From: Typhlomys cinereus
Taxonomy: Eukaryota > Chordata > Mammalia > Rodentia > Platacanthomyidae
Direction: 5' to 3'
Assembly (NCBI GenBank): GCA_023101885.1
Contig: JALPQD010000391.1
Span: 1,288,539-1,352,538 of the forward strand
DNA length: 64,000 bases
How positions within the stretch are numbered: the stretch's first letter is position 1; every line of letters starts with the position of its first letter. The notes under the pieces are model-generated. The model did not search any database, was not told the DNA's origin, and saw only the letters and a list, made by a program, of their open reading frames with translations. Shown here piece after piece: positions 21,261-33,134 of the stretch. The position numbers and the translations under genes are program-made.

Positions 21261-21499
21261 GAAGGAAAAGAGCATAAGACCTGTAGCCCAGGAAGTGGGC
21301 ACCATCAAGAGAGGGCAGCTGAGTGTAAGGTGTGATTTTCTCTGAGCTGAGTGGTCCCTGCAGCCTGTCAGAAGCAGAAGTGGGGCTGGCCCCATGGGAA
21401 GGTGGCACAAATGTGGATGAACGAGGTCTGGGATCAACATCAGAAGCCAGAATGTATGAAACATTTTTTTCATGGTGATGGGTTTAGAGAGCACAGACA
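21261..21499. other. Unrecognised DNA between SINEs
   Basis: Nothing recognised. Confidence 0.35.
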
Positions 21500-21630
21500 T
21501 CCTCAAAAGCGATAGAGACAGCTTAGCAGGGAAGGCGCCTGCGTGCAAACTTGGGGACCTGAGTTCAATACCCAGAAGCCCACATGGTGGAAGAAGAAAA
21601 TGGCCTCTGGTCTTCTCCACCTATGGCATG

Positions 21631-21695
<65 letters not shown>
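21500..21695 (+). mobile_element. tRNA-SINE fragment with (TC)n tail
   Basis: A tRNA-like head 'gacagcttagcagggaaggcgcctgcgtgcaaacttggggacctgagttcaatacccag' is followed by CCACATGGTGGAAGAAGAAA, a word shared with B2/B4-class SINEs, and a ~60-bp (TC)n tract (21633-21693). Confidence 0.65.
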
Positions 21696-23122
21696 AGTAT
21701 GTTTTAAAAGATACCCTCAGAAAGATCTGGCCACAGGAGAGAGACCAGAGTTAATACCAATGGAAGAAAATTTTAGAAGATTCTGATACCAGGGGATCAT
21801 ACCCAAGGAAGGGCAAGTCCAAGGACCTAGAATCCCACAGGGAGCCCACAGGGATTGTAGAGGAAGGGTTTGGAGAAGATTATCTCTACCAACAGCAAGT
21901 TAGGATTGAGGGTAAGACAGGAGGCTTTCAAAGGGCCAATTAAGCAACTGTTGTATAATCCAGTACTGGGGACCAGGGCGATACAAGGTGAGAAACAGGA
22001 AAGCCTCGGGGGATTCCGAAGGCCTTCCATTGGCCTTTCCTCTTGTGATCCACTTTAAACATTCCAGCACACGAGTAGATGGCCTGTGTCATTCCATCAG
22101 TGTATTATCTCCCATTATCCTTGATGCAGAGACCATACTTGCACTACACAGCTAGGAAACCAAGTCTGGATTTCAGTAAGCACTGCTGGAGACAGCTTTG
22201 AATGTAACTATGAAAACCCCAAAATATTTTTAAAGACTATGTTTTCCTTTATGAATGTGTGTGTTATATTTATATTTACATTTGGAGCATTTTGTTATTA
22301 TGATTCACATATTATATGTCTAACTGCGGGGGGAGGAAGAGAGCTTATAAAATATTCCATGCTTGGAAATGTTTGGATAATTTACGGAAAATATTTCAAA
22401 GCTCCTCTAAATGGCTCAGAAGCATTTACAACAAGAAAAATGGCATCTTGCAGAAAAGCATGAATCGTCTACTGTCTTGCTTTTAATGAGAATTTAAGAA
22501 TGTTTATTAAAAAAGAAATAAATTTTCCATTTCAGCTCATTTGGCTTCAGCTGCTATTAAGATCTACCTATACCCAGGAGTTACGCTGATGTACTTAAAT
22601 ATTGTTTCTGCATTGAGATTACCTAATGAGGCAATTAGCACAACTCCTCAGATAGCTGGACCAAACACTTTTCAGCAGAGGAAAGAAGTCCACTCAAGCA
22701 GTAGTACAATGTGTTTACCTCCCTGCCCATTTCTGTTTGACGATGCATCTTAGTTAGAAAAGGCAAGTGGTGATTTTGGAAGGCGGACAAAACCATGCAC
22801 TTTGCCCGGATGGATACAGGAAGTGCTCAAAGTCATTGTCTCAAAACCATGCAGAAGCACATTCTGTCTTTCTCTCTGAATTGCTGGCCTTTTTGCCTTT
22901 GCTCAAATCCAAAGTTTTCTAAACTTATCTCAAAAAAAAATCATGGGCTTTTCAATGTCATTTATTTGATTATTGACTGTCTTTCTGAATTCGCCATCTT
23001 CAAACTGATGTAAAATTCTGTCAAAACTCTGTCTCAAATTGATGTTTTTAAAGAAAGCATATACCTACCATAATTGGAATTTCAGGATCATTTGACACAA
23101 ACAGAAGATAACAATAAAAGGT
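21696..23122. other. Unrecognised unique DNA
   Basis: About 1.4 kb without recognised repeats, moderately AT-rich after 22200. No exon recognised. Confidence 0.45.
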
Positions 23123-23250
23123 ATTATTATACCAGGCTCCATGATTGTAACCCCAGGACTCGAGGCTAAGGCAGGAGGATCAGAAGTTTAAAGTCAACAT
23201 AGGCTATCTAGACAGACATTATCTCAACAACAACAAAACAAAACAAAAAT
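23123..23250 (+). mobile_element. B1 SINE (7SL-derived)
   Basis: 'taccaggctccatgattgtaaccccaggactcgaggctaaggcaggaggatcagaagttt' and 'acattatctcaa' match B1 in order ('ggtggcgcacgcctttaatcccagcactcgggaggcagaggcagg..'). A (CAA)n-rich tail follows. Confidence 0.75.
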
Positions 23251-23260
23251 TTTTATTTAA

Positions 23261-23560
23261 ACTGGGGAGATGGCTCAGTAGTTAAAACACTTGTTATACA
23301 AGCCAGAAGCCTGAAGTCCAGATCCCAATATTGGCTGGTCCGACAGCCTTCCTTAAAATTCTAGTCTCAGAAGACTGAGATGGGTGGTCCCTAGAGCATT
23401 CAAGCTAATGAGAGAAGCCCAGTAGATGAGCTGTGGGTTTTATTAGACACCCTGTCTCAAAGGGAATAAGATGGACGAGTGATTGAAAGTAATTCCTGAT
23501 GTCTCTCTCTCTCTCACACACACACACGCACGTACGCACGCACGCACGCACGCATGCACG
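23261..23560 (+). mobile_element. Old tRNA-derived SINE (type C)
   Basis: Head ACTGGGGAGATGGCTCAGTA, box B region 'gaagtccagatccc', 'ctagtctcagaagactgagatggg', 'accctgtctcaaagggaataagatgg' and a (CT)n/(CA)n tail ending in ACGCACGCACG units. Confidence 0.7.
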
Positions 23561-23569
23561 AAAATGGGA

Positions 23570-23765
23570 AAAGGCTGTGGATTTCATTCAGTTTGTAGAG
23601 TGTTTTGTAACAAACATGAAACCGTGGGTTGATCCCAATAACGCCACAACACTGGGCCTGGTGTGATATACCTGCAACCTGTTCTCACCGTCCTGGGGAA
23701 GTAGAGTCAGGAAGATTAGAAGTCCAAGGTCTTCCTCAAGCACTTTGAAAAGTCTGAGGTCACCT
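23570..23765 (+). mobile_element. B4-like SINE (ID head fused to B1)
   Basis: The ID-like part 'ttcagtttgtagagtgttttgtaacaaacatgaaaccgtgggttgatccc' is followed by a B1-like part 'gggcctggtgtgatatacctgcaacctgttctcacc..agaagtccaaggtc'. ID-then-B1 is the B4 arrangement. Confidence 0.65.
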
Positions 23766-23856
23766 CAGCTGTTTTCTTAATTTTTTTTTAAATTTTTTTT
23801 ATTATTATTATTTATTCAACTGTGTGCATATGCGTGTGTATGTCCGCGCGTGCGTG

Positions 23857-23898
<42 letters not shown>

Positions 23899-24131
23899 TG
23901 TGTGTAGAACCACGGACGAATTCGCGAACCACCATGGACGCCTGCACCTCTTTCTGCCCCGGGATTCACAGGCTCCGCCCTACCAGGACCAGAAGCACAG
24001 GCCGCCCCTGCTTCCGCCTGGCGTCTATACGTGGGATCTGGGATCCGAACTCAGGACCTTCCGCCTGTAAGGCGGAGGCTTAACCCCTGAGCCACCTCTC
24101 CAGCCCCCCAGCTGTTTTCTTGAGACATCTC
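23766..24131 (-). mobile_element. Young tRNA-SINE, subfamily B, reverse, with 13-bp TSD
   Basis: CAGCTGTTTTCTT flanks the element exactly at 23766-23778 and 24119-24131. On the minus strand the insert starts at the right with GGCTGGAGAGGTGGCTCAGG, has a B box within 'aaggtcctgagttcggatcc', the CpG-rich body (GGCGGAGCCTGTGAATCC, GGCGTCCATGGTGGTTCGCG), (CA)n, and an A-rich tail of AATAAATAATAA type. Many CpGs are preserved, indicating recent insertion. Confidence 0.93.
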
Positions 24132-24344
24132 TCCCCCAAAATAAAAATATTGACATAAAAAGTTGTTCTTTGTGCTTTTTGCAATATTATTGTCTAGCAA
24201 AGCGCAGAGTCGTTCTGTCTTCTGTACTCCCATGGGAGACTGGAAAAAGAGATGGAGATTTTTAAAGTCACCAGCACCGGAAAATTCTTTCCTACCTTCA
24301 TCACCAGTACTGAAAGTAAATTGGGGCCTTCCCATGTTGGATTA
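24132..24344. other. Unrecognised DNA
   Basis: Nothing recognised. Confidence 0.35.
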
Positions 24345-24585
24345 GATATGAGTTTTTATTTAGCAAACACCTGCAGAGGACTACATCAGTTCTCAGCTTG
24401 TTCTGAGCAATTTATAGCTGTTGACTTCTGCGGTCTTCATATGGATCCTATAAAGGAAAATGCTCCCATTGCACAGATGAAGATGATAAGGTCCAGGCTT
24501 AAGTCATTACTTTAAGGGCACCAAGCAGAGTCAGAATGCAAACCCAAGGCTCTCAATGCCATCTGCACTCCATCTACGTGAGGGC
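24345..24585 (-). mobile_element. MIR SINE, reverse
   Basis: 'tcccattgcacagatgaagatgataaggtccaggcttaagtcattactttaagggcacc' and 'gcagagtcagaatgcaaacccaaggc' follow the reverse MIR consensus ('cattttacagatgaggaaactgaggc..', 'gcagagccaggattcgaacccagg'). Confidence 0.75.
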
Positions 24586-25153
24586 GTGGGGCTCCTGGGA
24601 TGCCACGTTTGCACATTACCAGAGATCACAGGACGCTGCGCGTAAGCCACAGGCCACACTAGCAGTTGTCTCTTGGGGTTCTCAGGGTTTGGGTTGAGAA
24701 CCCTTCTAATGCCCAATCTGCAGATGCTCCAATTCCTGGTGTAAAATGGCGACGTATCAGCATGCAAACACTGCACAGCCTCCCATCACGTCAGTTCCTG
24801 CCTAGAACACTTAGGTGTGATTCGACATACCTGCAAGATAAGTAGGTGTTATGCTGCTCTGCTTAGGGACCGAGAAGAAGAAAACCATCTCCCCATGTTC
24901 AGTACAGATTCAATTCTCCAAATATTTCCAATGTGCAGATTGTTAAATCTAGAGACCAACATATGGGCTCTGACCTCTGACGTAACACTCTGCAAGCAAC
25001 GCTGACTTACCCGCTGTTCCCAAACTCTGCAAAACCTCCCAACTGGACCTTCAAGGACTATTTTGTCTTCGAACCTGCTGATTGGCATAGAGTCTAGGAC
25101 TCTCTTGATAGTGCAGGCATTGATGAACAAGTTTTAGCGGTAATATGCTTGCC
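24586..25153. other. Unrecognised unique DNA
   Basis: No repeat or exon recognised. Confidence 0.4.
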
Positions 25154-25485
25154 TTAGCTACTTTTCCATTGCTGCGATAAAATACCTGCACAAAAGCAAC
25201 TGCAAGGAGAAAGGACTCTTGCTGGATACAGTTGGAGGTGACAGTCCATCACTGCCTGAGAAGTCACAGTGACAAGAGCTTGGTGCAGTTGGTCACATTG
25301 CATTCAAGTAAAGAAGCAGAGAGCCATCATGGATGTGTGGTCGCGTTTCTTATATTCAGCTCAAGACCCTGGTCCAGGGAATGGTGCTACTCAGCATCCT
25401 CCCACCTGGATTAATCTGATCGGGCTAATCCCCGCAGGGTGACTCTAGAACTCATCAAGTTGACAGCTGAGCCTGACATCACAAG
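25154..25485 (-). mobile_element. MaLR-type LTR, reverse
   Basis: Starts 'ttagctacttttccattgctgcgataaaatacctgcacaaaagcaactgcaaggagaaagg', the reverse of an MT/ORR1 LTR end. It continues with 'ggtcacattgcattcaagtaaagaagcagagag' and ends 'gacatcacaag'. Confidence 0.8.
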
Positions 25486-25529
25486 ACCAATAATAAATAA
25501 AGATGTATTAACAAATTATATTAACATAT

Positions 25530-26165
25530 TCTCCCCTCTGGCCTTTCTTAAGTTAATGCTACCTTATCCCATCCCAGGTTTTTTTGGGTACTTTATAATA
25601 AAAGTGTGTTGAATTTTTATGCACCAATTGACATGTCCATGTCATTTTTACCCTTTGTTCTGCTACTGTGACATGTCACATTGGTTGGATTTTGTATGAG
25701 CCATTCTTACATCCCAGAGATAAATGCTACACAGTCTTGATATATGATTCCTTAACATGCTGTTAAATTTGCTTTGACCAATTTTGATGTGATTTTTTTT
25801 GTACCTAATTTCTTCAGGGATGTGAGTTTTTAGTTATCTTGAAGTATTTTTTTCTAACATAGTATTAAGGTAATATTGATATAAGATGAGTGCCCCTGAT
25901 ACAATTTTTGGAAGATTTTGAAAAAGACTGTCATTATTCTTAAATGTCTAGAAAAACTCACTAGTGGAGTCACATCCTCTCCTGGGCCCATCTTAATTGG
26001 GAATCTTCAAACACTGATTTAAAAAAATGCCTTGCTAACTACTGGTTCGGATTTCCTATTTCTTTAGAATTTATCCACATTTTTCAGTTTAGATCATTTG
26101 TTCTTATATATAATTGGTCAGAGTAGTGTCTTATGAGTCTTTTTTCCTGTCTGTGCTATCTGTTG
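25530..26165 (-). mobile_element. L1 ORF2 (reverse-transcriptase region) remnant, reverse
   Basis: 'catttttaccctttgttctgctactgtgacatgtcacattggttggatttt', 'gagccattcttacatcccagagataaat', 'tgatatatgattccttaacatgctgtt' and 'aatttatccacatttttcagttt' run in the order of the antisense strand of L1 ORF2 reverse transcriptase. No frame survives. Confidence 0.8.
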
Positions 26166-28710
26166 TGATAGTCCCTCTTTCAGTCCAGATTTTTGTCTTC
26201 AAACCCACATTCACTATCCAAATCCCCTTCATTCCTTTGTCTTTATGATATTCATTTGCTGTGGTCTTGTCCTACATACTATTGAAAAAAATAGATAAGG
26301 CCTCACCAGGGACACATAAAAAAACAGCTCCAGGGGATTTTGTTTCTCTCATTAACAAACAGGTCTGTCTTCCACAGGGCAGCCAAGATACACACATTCT
26401 CCCATACACTACTATGCCGCCATTGAAATCAAGCAGCTCACTATGTTAAAGTTTCTTTTTTTATGTTTTACTAGAAACATGCTAGCCAGCTAGCATTAAA
26501 TTTATGACTTTGCAGAATTCCCTGAGAACAGAAGTGAAAAATTGTACCCATGTTGTCAACAAATTCCAAGAATAATGCTCCTGTCTATCATCCATAGGAG
26601 GAATTTTACATGCCATAAACATATGGATGAAAACAGTAATTCACCAGGATCACAAGAAGGTGTTTTTTAAAGTATGAAGAACACATAGTAAATTTAGAAA
26701 TCTACTAAAAAAATGCAGGCTATAACTCGCTGCCCCATAATTTTGCACCCTGTTCTGCAATCATGTGAAATACATTTGAAAAACCTGGCACGAATTGTAC
26801 ATTCTCAGGCAAAAATTGCTAGCCCTATGAATGTAAAACTTTTGAGGTTAGAGGAAGGAAGACATACCATATGTCATGTCTATCCGTGTTTGTGACTTTG
26901 CACAAAAAGTTTTTCAAAGTAGAATTTTTTTAAAGGGAACATTTTTACCTTTGAGATACTCTATGAGCATGACAAGAAACGATTTAAGTGGGGAGACTAT
27001 CCAAATGTGTCTTCTAATTGAGCATTTTATGTAGCAATCATCCCTAAAATTTTTGGATCTAATCTCTCATAGATTTTCGTGATAATATTTTCCATGCCTG
27101 CCCACCTGCAAAATTAAACCTGCAAAGTAGTTTTATAACTCAAAATTGGAAAACACTTTAAAAACAATCCTTAGTTTGTATTTTTTTTAAATCCTACATT
27201 GGTTCTAATTCAAAGTCACAAAAGAATAATATGCAGTTACTAAATATTACTCGTGGTTAATGACCACATGCATATTCAATGTTCCATGTTGCTCTGTGCT
27301 GTAGAAGGCAATTATTTTTGACCCCACTCTCCGAAGGAAAAAGAAGAGGAGATGCGCTTATTGAAGTTACCATCTTTGGAATCCGGGATGGGCTGAGAGC
27401 ATGCACAAGAGCCATCCTTTTCAAGACCTACCAAACCATTATTTCCTGTTCCTGTCCAGGCCAAGGAAGCAACAGCTATTGCAAGATACCAAGTAAAATA
27501 ATAAGAGCTATCTTCCACTTTATTCACAAAGCACCTGCCCACCATTGGCACACGAGGCGTCTGCCTTAATGCACAGCAGTCCAACAATTAAACTTCTCTG
27601 AGCCTTCCGACGCCACCCTGGGTGGAAGTCAGCACATTGAGAGACCTGGCTTAGAGCTCTTTGTATGAGACTCGCAGTTTCACTATAAGCACAGTTGATT
27701 CTTTGTGTGTCTCTAATTTCTTACCATAACATCAATAAAAGAGAATATTGAGGGGAGAAAGGTCTCTTCTAAACAGGGGGTCTGACTCTTGCCTGTGATT
27801 TGCTCGGCAATTGGAGATTTTGTGTACGATGTCTTGCAGCAAAAGGTGAGAGATGCAAAAGCAATGACTTTTAAAAAAACACAGAGAGCCGCAGGAAGCC
27901 TATCTGCCCAATTACAAGGTGATCCCAGTTCATTTTTACGGTTTGTTTCTTTCTCTCTTTTTTTCCCCTTTCTCTCTTTTTTTTAAAATCACGTTTCCCA
28001 ACACAACCTTGATATCCTGTGGGGCTGCTTTTGTAAAAAGCCGTAGCTCCTGATTTAAGGTGCTTCCGAAATAGCTCTCTCTGCGTCTCCCATCTGAAAG
28101 GGAGCAGCCGAGTAACAGTGCATTTATTCTCTTTGAAAAATAGAAAGATGTCAAAAGCAAAGTTCACGGCGAAATTAGGCTGATTTGTTTGTGCTTCTGT
28201 GATTCCAGCTGTAGAAGTAAACAGGGGGGGAGGAATACTGTGGGTTTGTTTAATAAGCAAAAATGACTATTAAAATGAATTTCATGCTCAAAAACTTAGC
28301 ACAAAGAAGCACCCATTCCACAAGGTTTTGGAGGGGTGGAGTGATGCTTGGTATCTACTGTCAGCAAGCAACAGGGGCGTCACGTTCAGAAAAAGGACAC
28401 CCTCATTAGTTGGATCTGCATGGTCAGTGATCCTCAGAGATGCTCTATGTTGGCGGTGACAGACTCCGAACAGCAACACACTTCCATAGTTAAAACAGCT
28501 TAGGCTGATAATGACCAAAGAAGGTCTCCAATTGGGGAATGTTCCAGAAACGCCCTGACGGTATTTCCAGGAAGTGTCTGCAGGGAGAGACTGCTGAGTC
28601 TGATATCCACAGCACACACTCTGTCTGCAACCTGCTTTACATTCTGCAATCTACAAGCCACAGATGGATCACTTGACCTCACATGCTGCCTAGACGGAGC
28701 ACTGCGCACG
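26166..28710. other. Repeat-poor unique DNA
   Basis: About 2.5 kb with no recognised transposon. The part to 27250 is AT-rich. The part at 27770-28260 is mixed in composition, has few repeats, and looks like a candidate conserved non-coding block. No exon or RNA recognised. Confidence 0.45.
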
Positions 28711-28841
28711 GTGCTAGGCTTGTCTTTCTTTCTTTTCCTTCCTTCCTTCCTCCTCTTTCTTTTCTCTCTTTCTTTCTTTCCTTCTTTCCTTTTCTTTCTT
28801 TTTCTTTCTTTCTTTCTTTTCTTTCTTTCTTTTCCCTTCCT

Positions 28842-28889
<48 letters not shown>

Positions 28890-29307
28890 TTCCTTCCTTC
28901 CTTTCTTCCTTCCTTCCTTTCTTTTCCTTCCTTCCTTCCTTCCTTCCTTCCTTCCTTCCTTCCTTCCTTCCTTCCTTCCTTTCTCTCTCTCTCTCTTTCT
29001 TTCTTTCCTTCTTTCCTTCTTTCTTTCTTTTCTTTCTTTCATGTGTGTGTGTGTGTGTGTCAGAGGGCACTGTGTGCATGTGGAGGCCAAATGCTGCCTT
29101 CAGGAATCATCCTGGATTGCTTCAACCTCCTTTTTGCTTCCCTGTGGGATTTCCCAGGCTCTGCCTTCCAGAGCAAGAAGTGCAGGCCGCTGCCATTTCA
29201 AGCCTGATATTTTTATGTGGGATCCAGGGTCCGAGCCCAGGTCTTCTGCTTGCGAGGCAGACTTTCAATCCCTGAGCCCTCTCTCCAGCCCTGTGCTAGA
29301 CTTCTCT
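28711..29307 (-). mobile_element. tRNA-SINE, subfamily A, reverse, with ~315-bp expanded tail
   Basis: The head lies at the right end ('ccctgagccctctctccagccc' in reverse). The body includes TCATCCTGGATTGCTTCAAC and the distal end has TCAGAGGGCACTGTGTGCA, then (GT)n. A CTTT/CCTT/CT tract fills 28726-29040. GTGCTAGGCTTGTCT (28711-28725) and GTGCTAGACTTCTCT (29293-29307) look like a target-site duplication enclosing body and tract, so the tract appears to be the expanded SINE tail. Ser/Phe- and Arg/Lys/Glu-repeat frames of up to 201 codons are artefacts. Confidence 0.88.
28726..29040. repeat. Polypyrimidine tract, (CTTT)n/(CCTT)n/(CT)n
   Basis: About 315 bp of nearly pure pyrimidine on the plus strand, in blocks of CTTT, CCTTC and CT units. 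It is likely polymorphic in length and capable of triplex formation. Confidence 0.95.
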
Positions 29308-30161
29308 AATATGTAAGAGCCAAATAAATAGAGGAGCTAGCACTATGCCTGGGAAAATAACTCCTTCCCTTGTCATAACTAATGTAAAGATTTGCCACTG
29401 TTTAAATGACAGAAATTAGAACTATCTGTGAAATCTTTTTTTTGTGAGAAGCATCAGCTCTGTTTTTAGGGATGGAACACAATGTCATCTTGTACTGATC
29501 CTGACCATGGCAAGCTGAAACACTGAGGTTCGTGTTGTGTCTTTGGCTTCACGCTACTACCAATGACAAGGGAATAGATAAAGGTAGACTGATTTTCCTG
29601 GATGGGTCCTGTGACGTTAGCCACATGACCAAGGCAGTCTTTTGGAACATTTTATGAAAGTATAGACATTCCATTACTGAAACATCTGGAAAGAAGCAGG
29701 TTGCTGCATAGAGGCTTTGCTTTCCAAGAGCAGAAGCACATCCCGGAAGCGCTGGTGGTGTCTTCACACTTCCCAAGGACACTGACCACCCGCCCACAAG
29801 GAAGTTAATCTTCAGCCTACTCCTTCTGTTTTGTTCTTTCCATCCCAGCCCGGGGATGAATTCTTCAGGGAGAATTCTTCCTTTGCCTTCTGATGCTCTG
29901 TGATCAGTAGTAGCATTTCACCTTTTCTTCTGTCACTCATTATGGGCATTATTCTACAGTTCCTGAGTCCTTCATCCTTTGACCGCTGTATTAAACACAC
30001 ATAGACGCTAACTACAGTGTAATGAGCACATGCAGACCGTCCATATGTCCACGGTCTCAACTAACCAGTGGTGCTAAAGGTCACTTTTGAATTTCAATCC
30101 TTTTCTGGAGTCCTTGATTATCACTGCACAGTCTTTAAAATAACTAAGGGAACTCGGCTGT

Positions 30162-30163
<2 letters not shown>
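29308..30163. other. Unrecognised unique DNA
   Basis: No repeat, exon or RNA recognised. Confidence 0.4.

Positions 30164-30211
<48 letters not shown>
30164..30211. repeat. (TC)n microsatellite
   Basis: About 23 TC units. Confidence 0.95.
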
Positions 30212-30213
<2 letters not shown>

Positions 30214-33076
30214 AATTTATTGTGTGAGTTTCCTCAGTAATGTTGAAACTGTCACAAGGAACGTGAGTAGAAAGATTAGATACTCCAAATAGGAAAATTA
30301 GACACCACACCTCCATCAAAGGCCATCAGACCAGTGTAATCAAAGAAAGTCCTAAAATTGTAAGCCATGACTTGGGGGGAGGCCTGTCAGTGGAAAGAAC
30401 TTTATACTTTTGCTTTTCTATCTCTAGCTCTGCTCTTCAAGTAGGTAAGTACGTGAGTAAACTAGGAATCCTTTTGTTTATCATCATGGCGGAAAGGTAG
30501 ATAGATACACAGAGAGACAGACAATAGAGTGGGTGAAAAAGAAATTATCCTACATTGTCACATGCTTTCTGCAAGTGTGCCCACAGGTAGTGTGGGTGGA
30601 GGTGTGGGAATAGTCCCCAATGCTGCCTTGTGTCTCCAAAAGCTCTCATCACTCCTTCTCTTTCAGCTGGGCTGGTGCATTTAACCCTGCCACGCATCTA
30701 TTTTAGACGCACCAATGCCTGACATTCCTACCACCTACTCACCTGGGGCCATCAAATTGCTTTTCCGAGTACAATTCTTCGTCCTACCGTGAGGAGGCTG
30801 GACAGTGATGGAGGAACATTAGTCGGCTCATGAGCTGGTGGTCTGCGAGGAACTTGTGCTGCTTCTGAAGGAGCTAAAGATGTTCACAGACCTGCTTGGA
30901 GCTACAAACCGCAAAGCCCTGCGAGGTTGGCCTCAGTTTGCGACGAGGAAGGTTTTCCATGAGCAGAAAACCCATTCCATTTGTGGCTTCTGCTGGTTTT
31001 GCACCAGCAAGAAATGTATTTTTAAAACTCCTTTTCTGCAAAGCTAGCAAAAGCCACAAATTCGATACCTTCGGTTTATATGCAAAATGAGGCGCCCCAT
31101 TCTGGTTGGGTTTTTTGCCCTGCATTAGCTAATGTACTAGAACTTCTCCCAAGAAGTTCCCAGGTCAGTGAGTTTGACCCCCACGTTGCAAATACACTTT
31201 GTTGCAAGACCTCAACAAAACATCCACAGTGTGCTGAATGGCCACATAATTGTCGAATTTCGACCTTAAAATATTTAAATGATGCTTTTTCTCCATCCCA
31301 GCACTCTCCATGAGCTCTCAAGAAAATCATGGATTTGACCTGACAATTGGTTCCATTAGCGGAGCATAGACAAGTTTATACCATAAGAACAAAGGAGGGA
31401 AAAAGGCGAGTTAGAATCATTCTTCAGATGTGACGTAAGTCTGAAACATAAAAGCACACAGAGAGGGACGCCAGGAAGAAATTGGACCCTAGGAATGGAG
31501 GAGGGAGTTGAGGCTGGGCATAAAACCTGAAACAGGCTGCATACGCTGTGGTGTGACCCACTCTGGAGACTGAAATGTGATTGCAGGGGTCTTCAGGAAA
31601 GGTCCCTTAGGTGAATCTTGCTGTCTGAAAACTGGCTTGGGTTGAATTTCCTAAGGCTCCTCTTGTTTTCTTCTCCGTGGAGACTGGAGCTTGCAAAGGT
31701 CTGCAGCATTGGTGGTGACTAGCCTTGGCAGGTAAGTAAACCTCCTTCCATTGTCCTGCACATGATGCATACAGTCTAAGACGTGAGATACTACACTCAT
31801 TAAGCCACGGAGGAGACATGTCTAAGACAGGTCTTTCCCTGTTGGCTCAGTTATTGTGATTCTGTGATTTAAAAAGAAAAGATCTTAGAAAGGATAACCA
31901 TAGAAGAATTTTTTTAAAAAAAAATCTCTCTCTTTCATCTCACAGCATATCATTAAGCTTTGGATCCACAGAAGCAAAATGGCCCGAGATGATAGAGATA
32001 TAGATTATGGACTGAGGGCTACATAATTAAACGTGTAAGATATCAAGGTAAAGTACCAGAATACATAAAGAGGGTAATTTCTTTAGTCAGCAAATGGGCA
32101 ATAACAGGAAAAGAATTTTCATCTTGGGATAGAAAGCAGTTGTATAAACATATGACGCAAAGGCTTTTTTCAAATACACATAATCCTGCCATATGTTCCA
32201 CCCCCAAACTACAGAGGGACCTGGGAAAACCGAATGATTTAAGATCACCCGTCCACATCTCTGCCACAGCTTGGTTAGCTGAGCCTAAGCAGCTAAAGTA
32301 GGGAGCGTAGTTAAAGAGAAGCACGGTGAGGGACCACAGGGTGCCCCAGAGATGGGAATGTCGAGATAAAGAAAGTCATCAAGCATCGCCGGAAAACTGC
32401 TGCGTCCCCCAAGATACTCAGAAACGTGTGCATTGCTTCTAGTAGCTCAGCTCTCTGGTGGTCCCCCACTAGAGACTGTGGGAAGCATAAGGATTCTCCC
32501 TTCTTTGGCACTAAGCTTTGAGCAAGAGACAAACACCATCCAAATACCAAAAGACCACGCAGTAAATAGATTCCTTTACATGCAAGGAAGGCAGCCCACC
32601 AACAGGCACAGAGCAGCCCCTCGATGCCAAGCCCAGGCTGTGACCGACTGTGGGGTTACCAGACCTACCCATCAAAGAGGGGGCACAGCAAGCAAATGTC
32701 TTACGCGCTTTATCTGCATAGCTCAGCCACTCTGGTTATTTCTTTTTCCTGAATGTAATGTGCAGTTGTTTCTAGCGCCATATGGGCACGGGCATCAAGC
32801 AAACACTGCATCTGAAAAGGAGGCTTTGCGGATCACTGCCCTAGCCTGTTTCCCACTATACCGACCAAAGAGGGGGGATTGATGTGGGAAGCAAATTCCA
32901 AAAGCAGCAATGTGCATTGCTATGTTGAGTCTGCTCCCTTCAGAAGACTTCATGAATCTCGACCTGGGCCAGTGAATCGGGAAGATAATCAGCAAAGATC
33001 CTTCTGAACACTGAAGTTTGCCTATTCTGAGGCTCAAATCCATTAATACACAGGTGAGGGTTTTTCGTTAAATACA

Positions 33077-33078
<2 letters not shown>
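30212..33078. other. Repeat-poor unique DNA with nested inverted repeat
   Basis: Nearly 2.9 kb with no recognised transposon, the longest such run in the window. A nested hairpin is at 30979-31061. Candidate conserved regulatory DNA. Frames of up to 149 codons (32433-32882) have no domain signature. Confidence 0.45.
30979..31061. repeat. Nested inverted repeats
   Basis: ATTTGTGGCTT (30979-30989) pairs perfectly with AAGCCACAAAT (31051-31061). Inside, TGCTGG (30991-30996) pairs with CCAGCA (31004-31009). No known RNA family recognised. Confidence 0.75.

Positions 33079-33132
<54 letters not shown>
33079..33132. repeat. (TG)n microsatellite
   Basis: About 27 TG units, uninterrupted. Confidence 0.97.

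Positions 33133-33134
<2 letters not shown>

Noticed and set aside
28500..29316. Frames of up to 201 codons rich in Arg-Lys-Glu or Ser-Phe-Leu
   Set aside because: They are translations of the polypyrimidine tract in different phases, not proteins.
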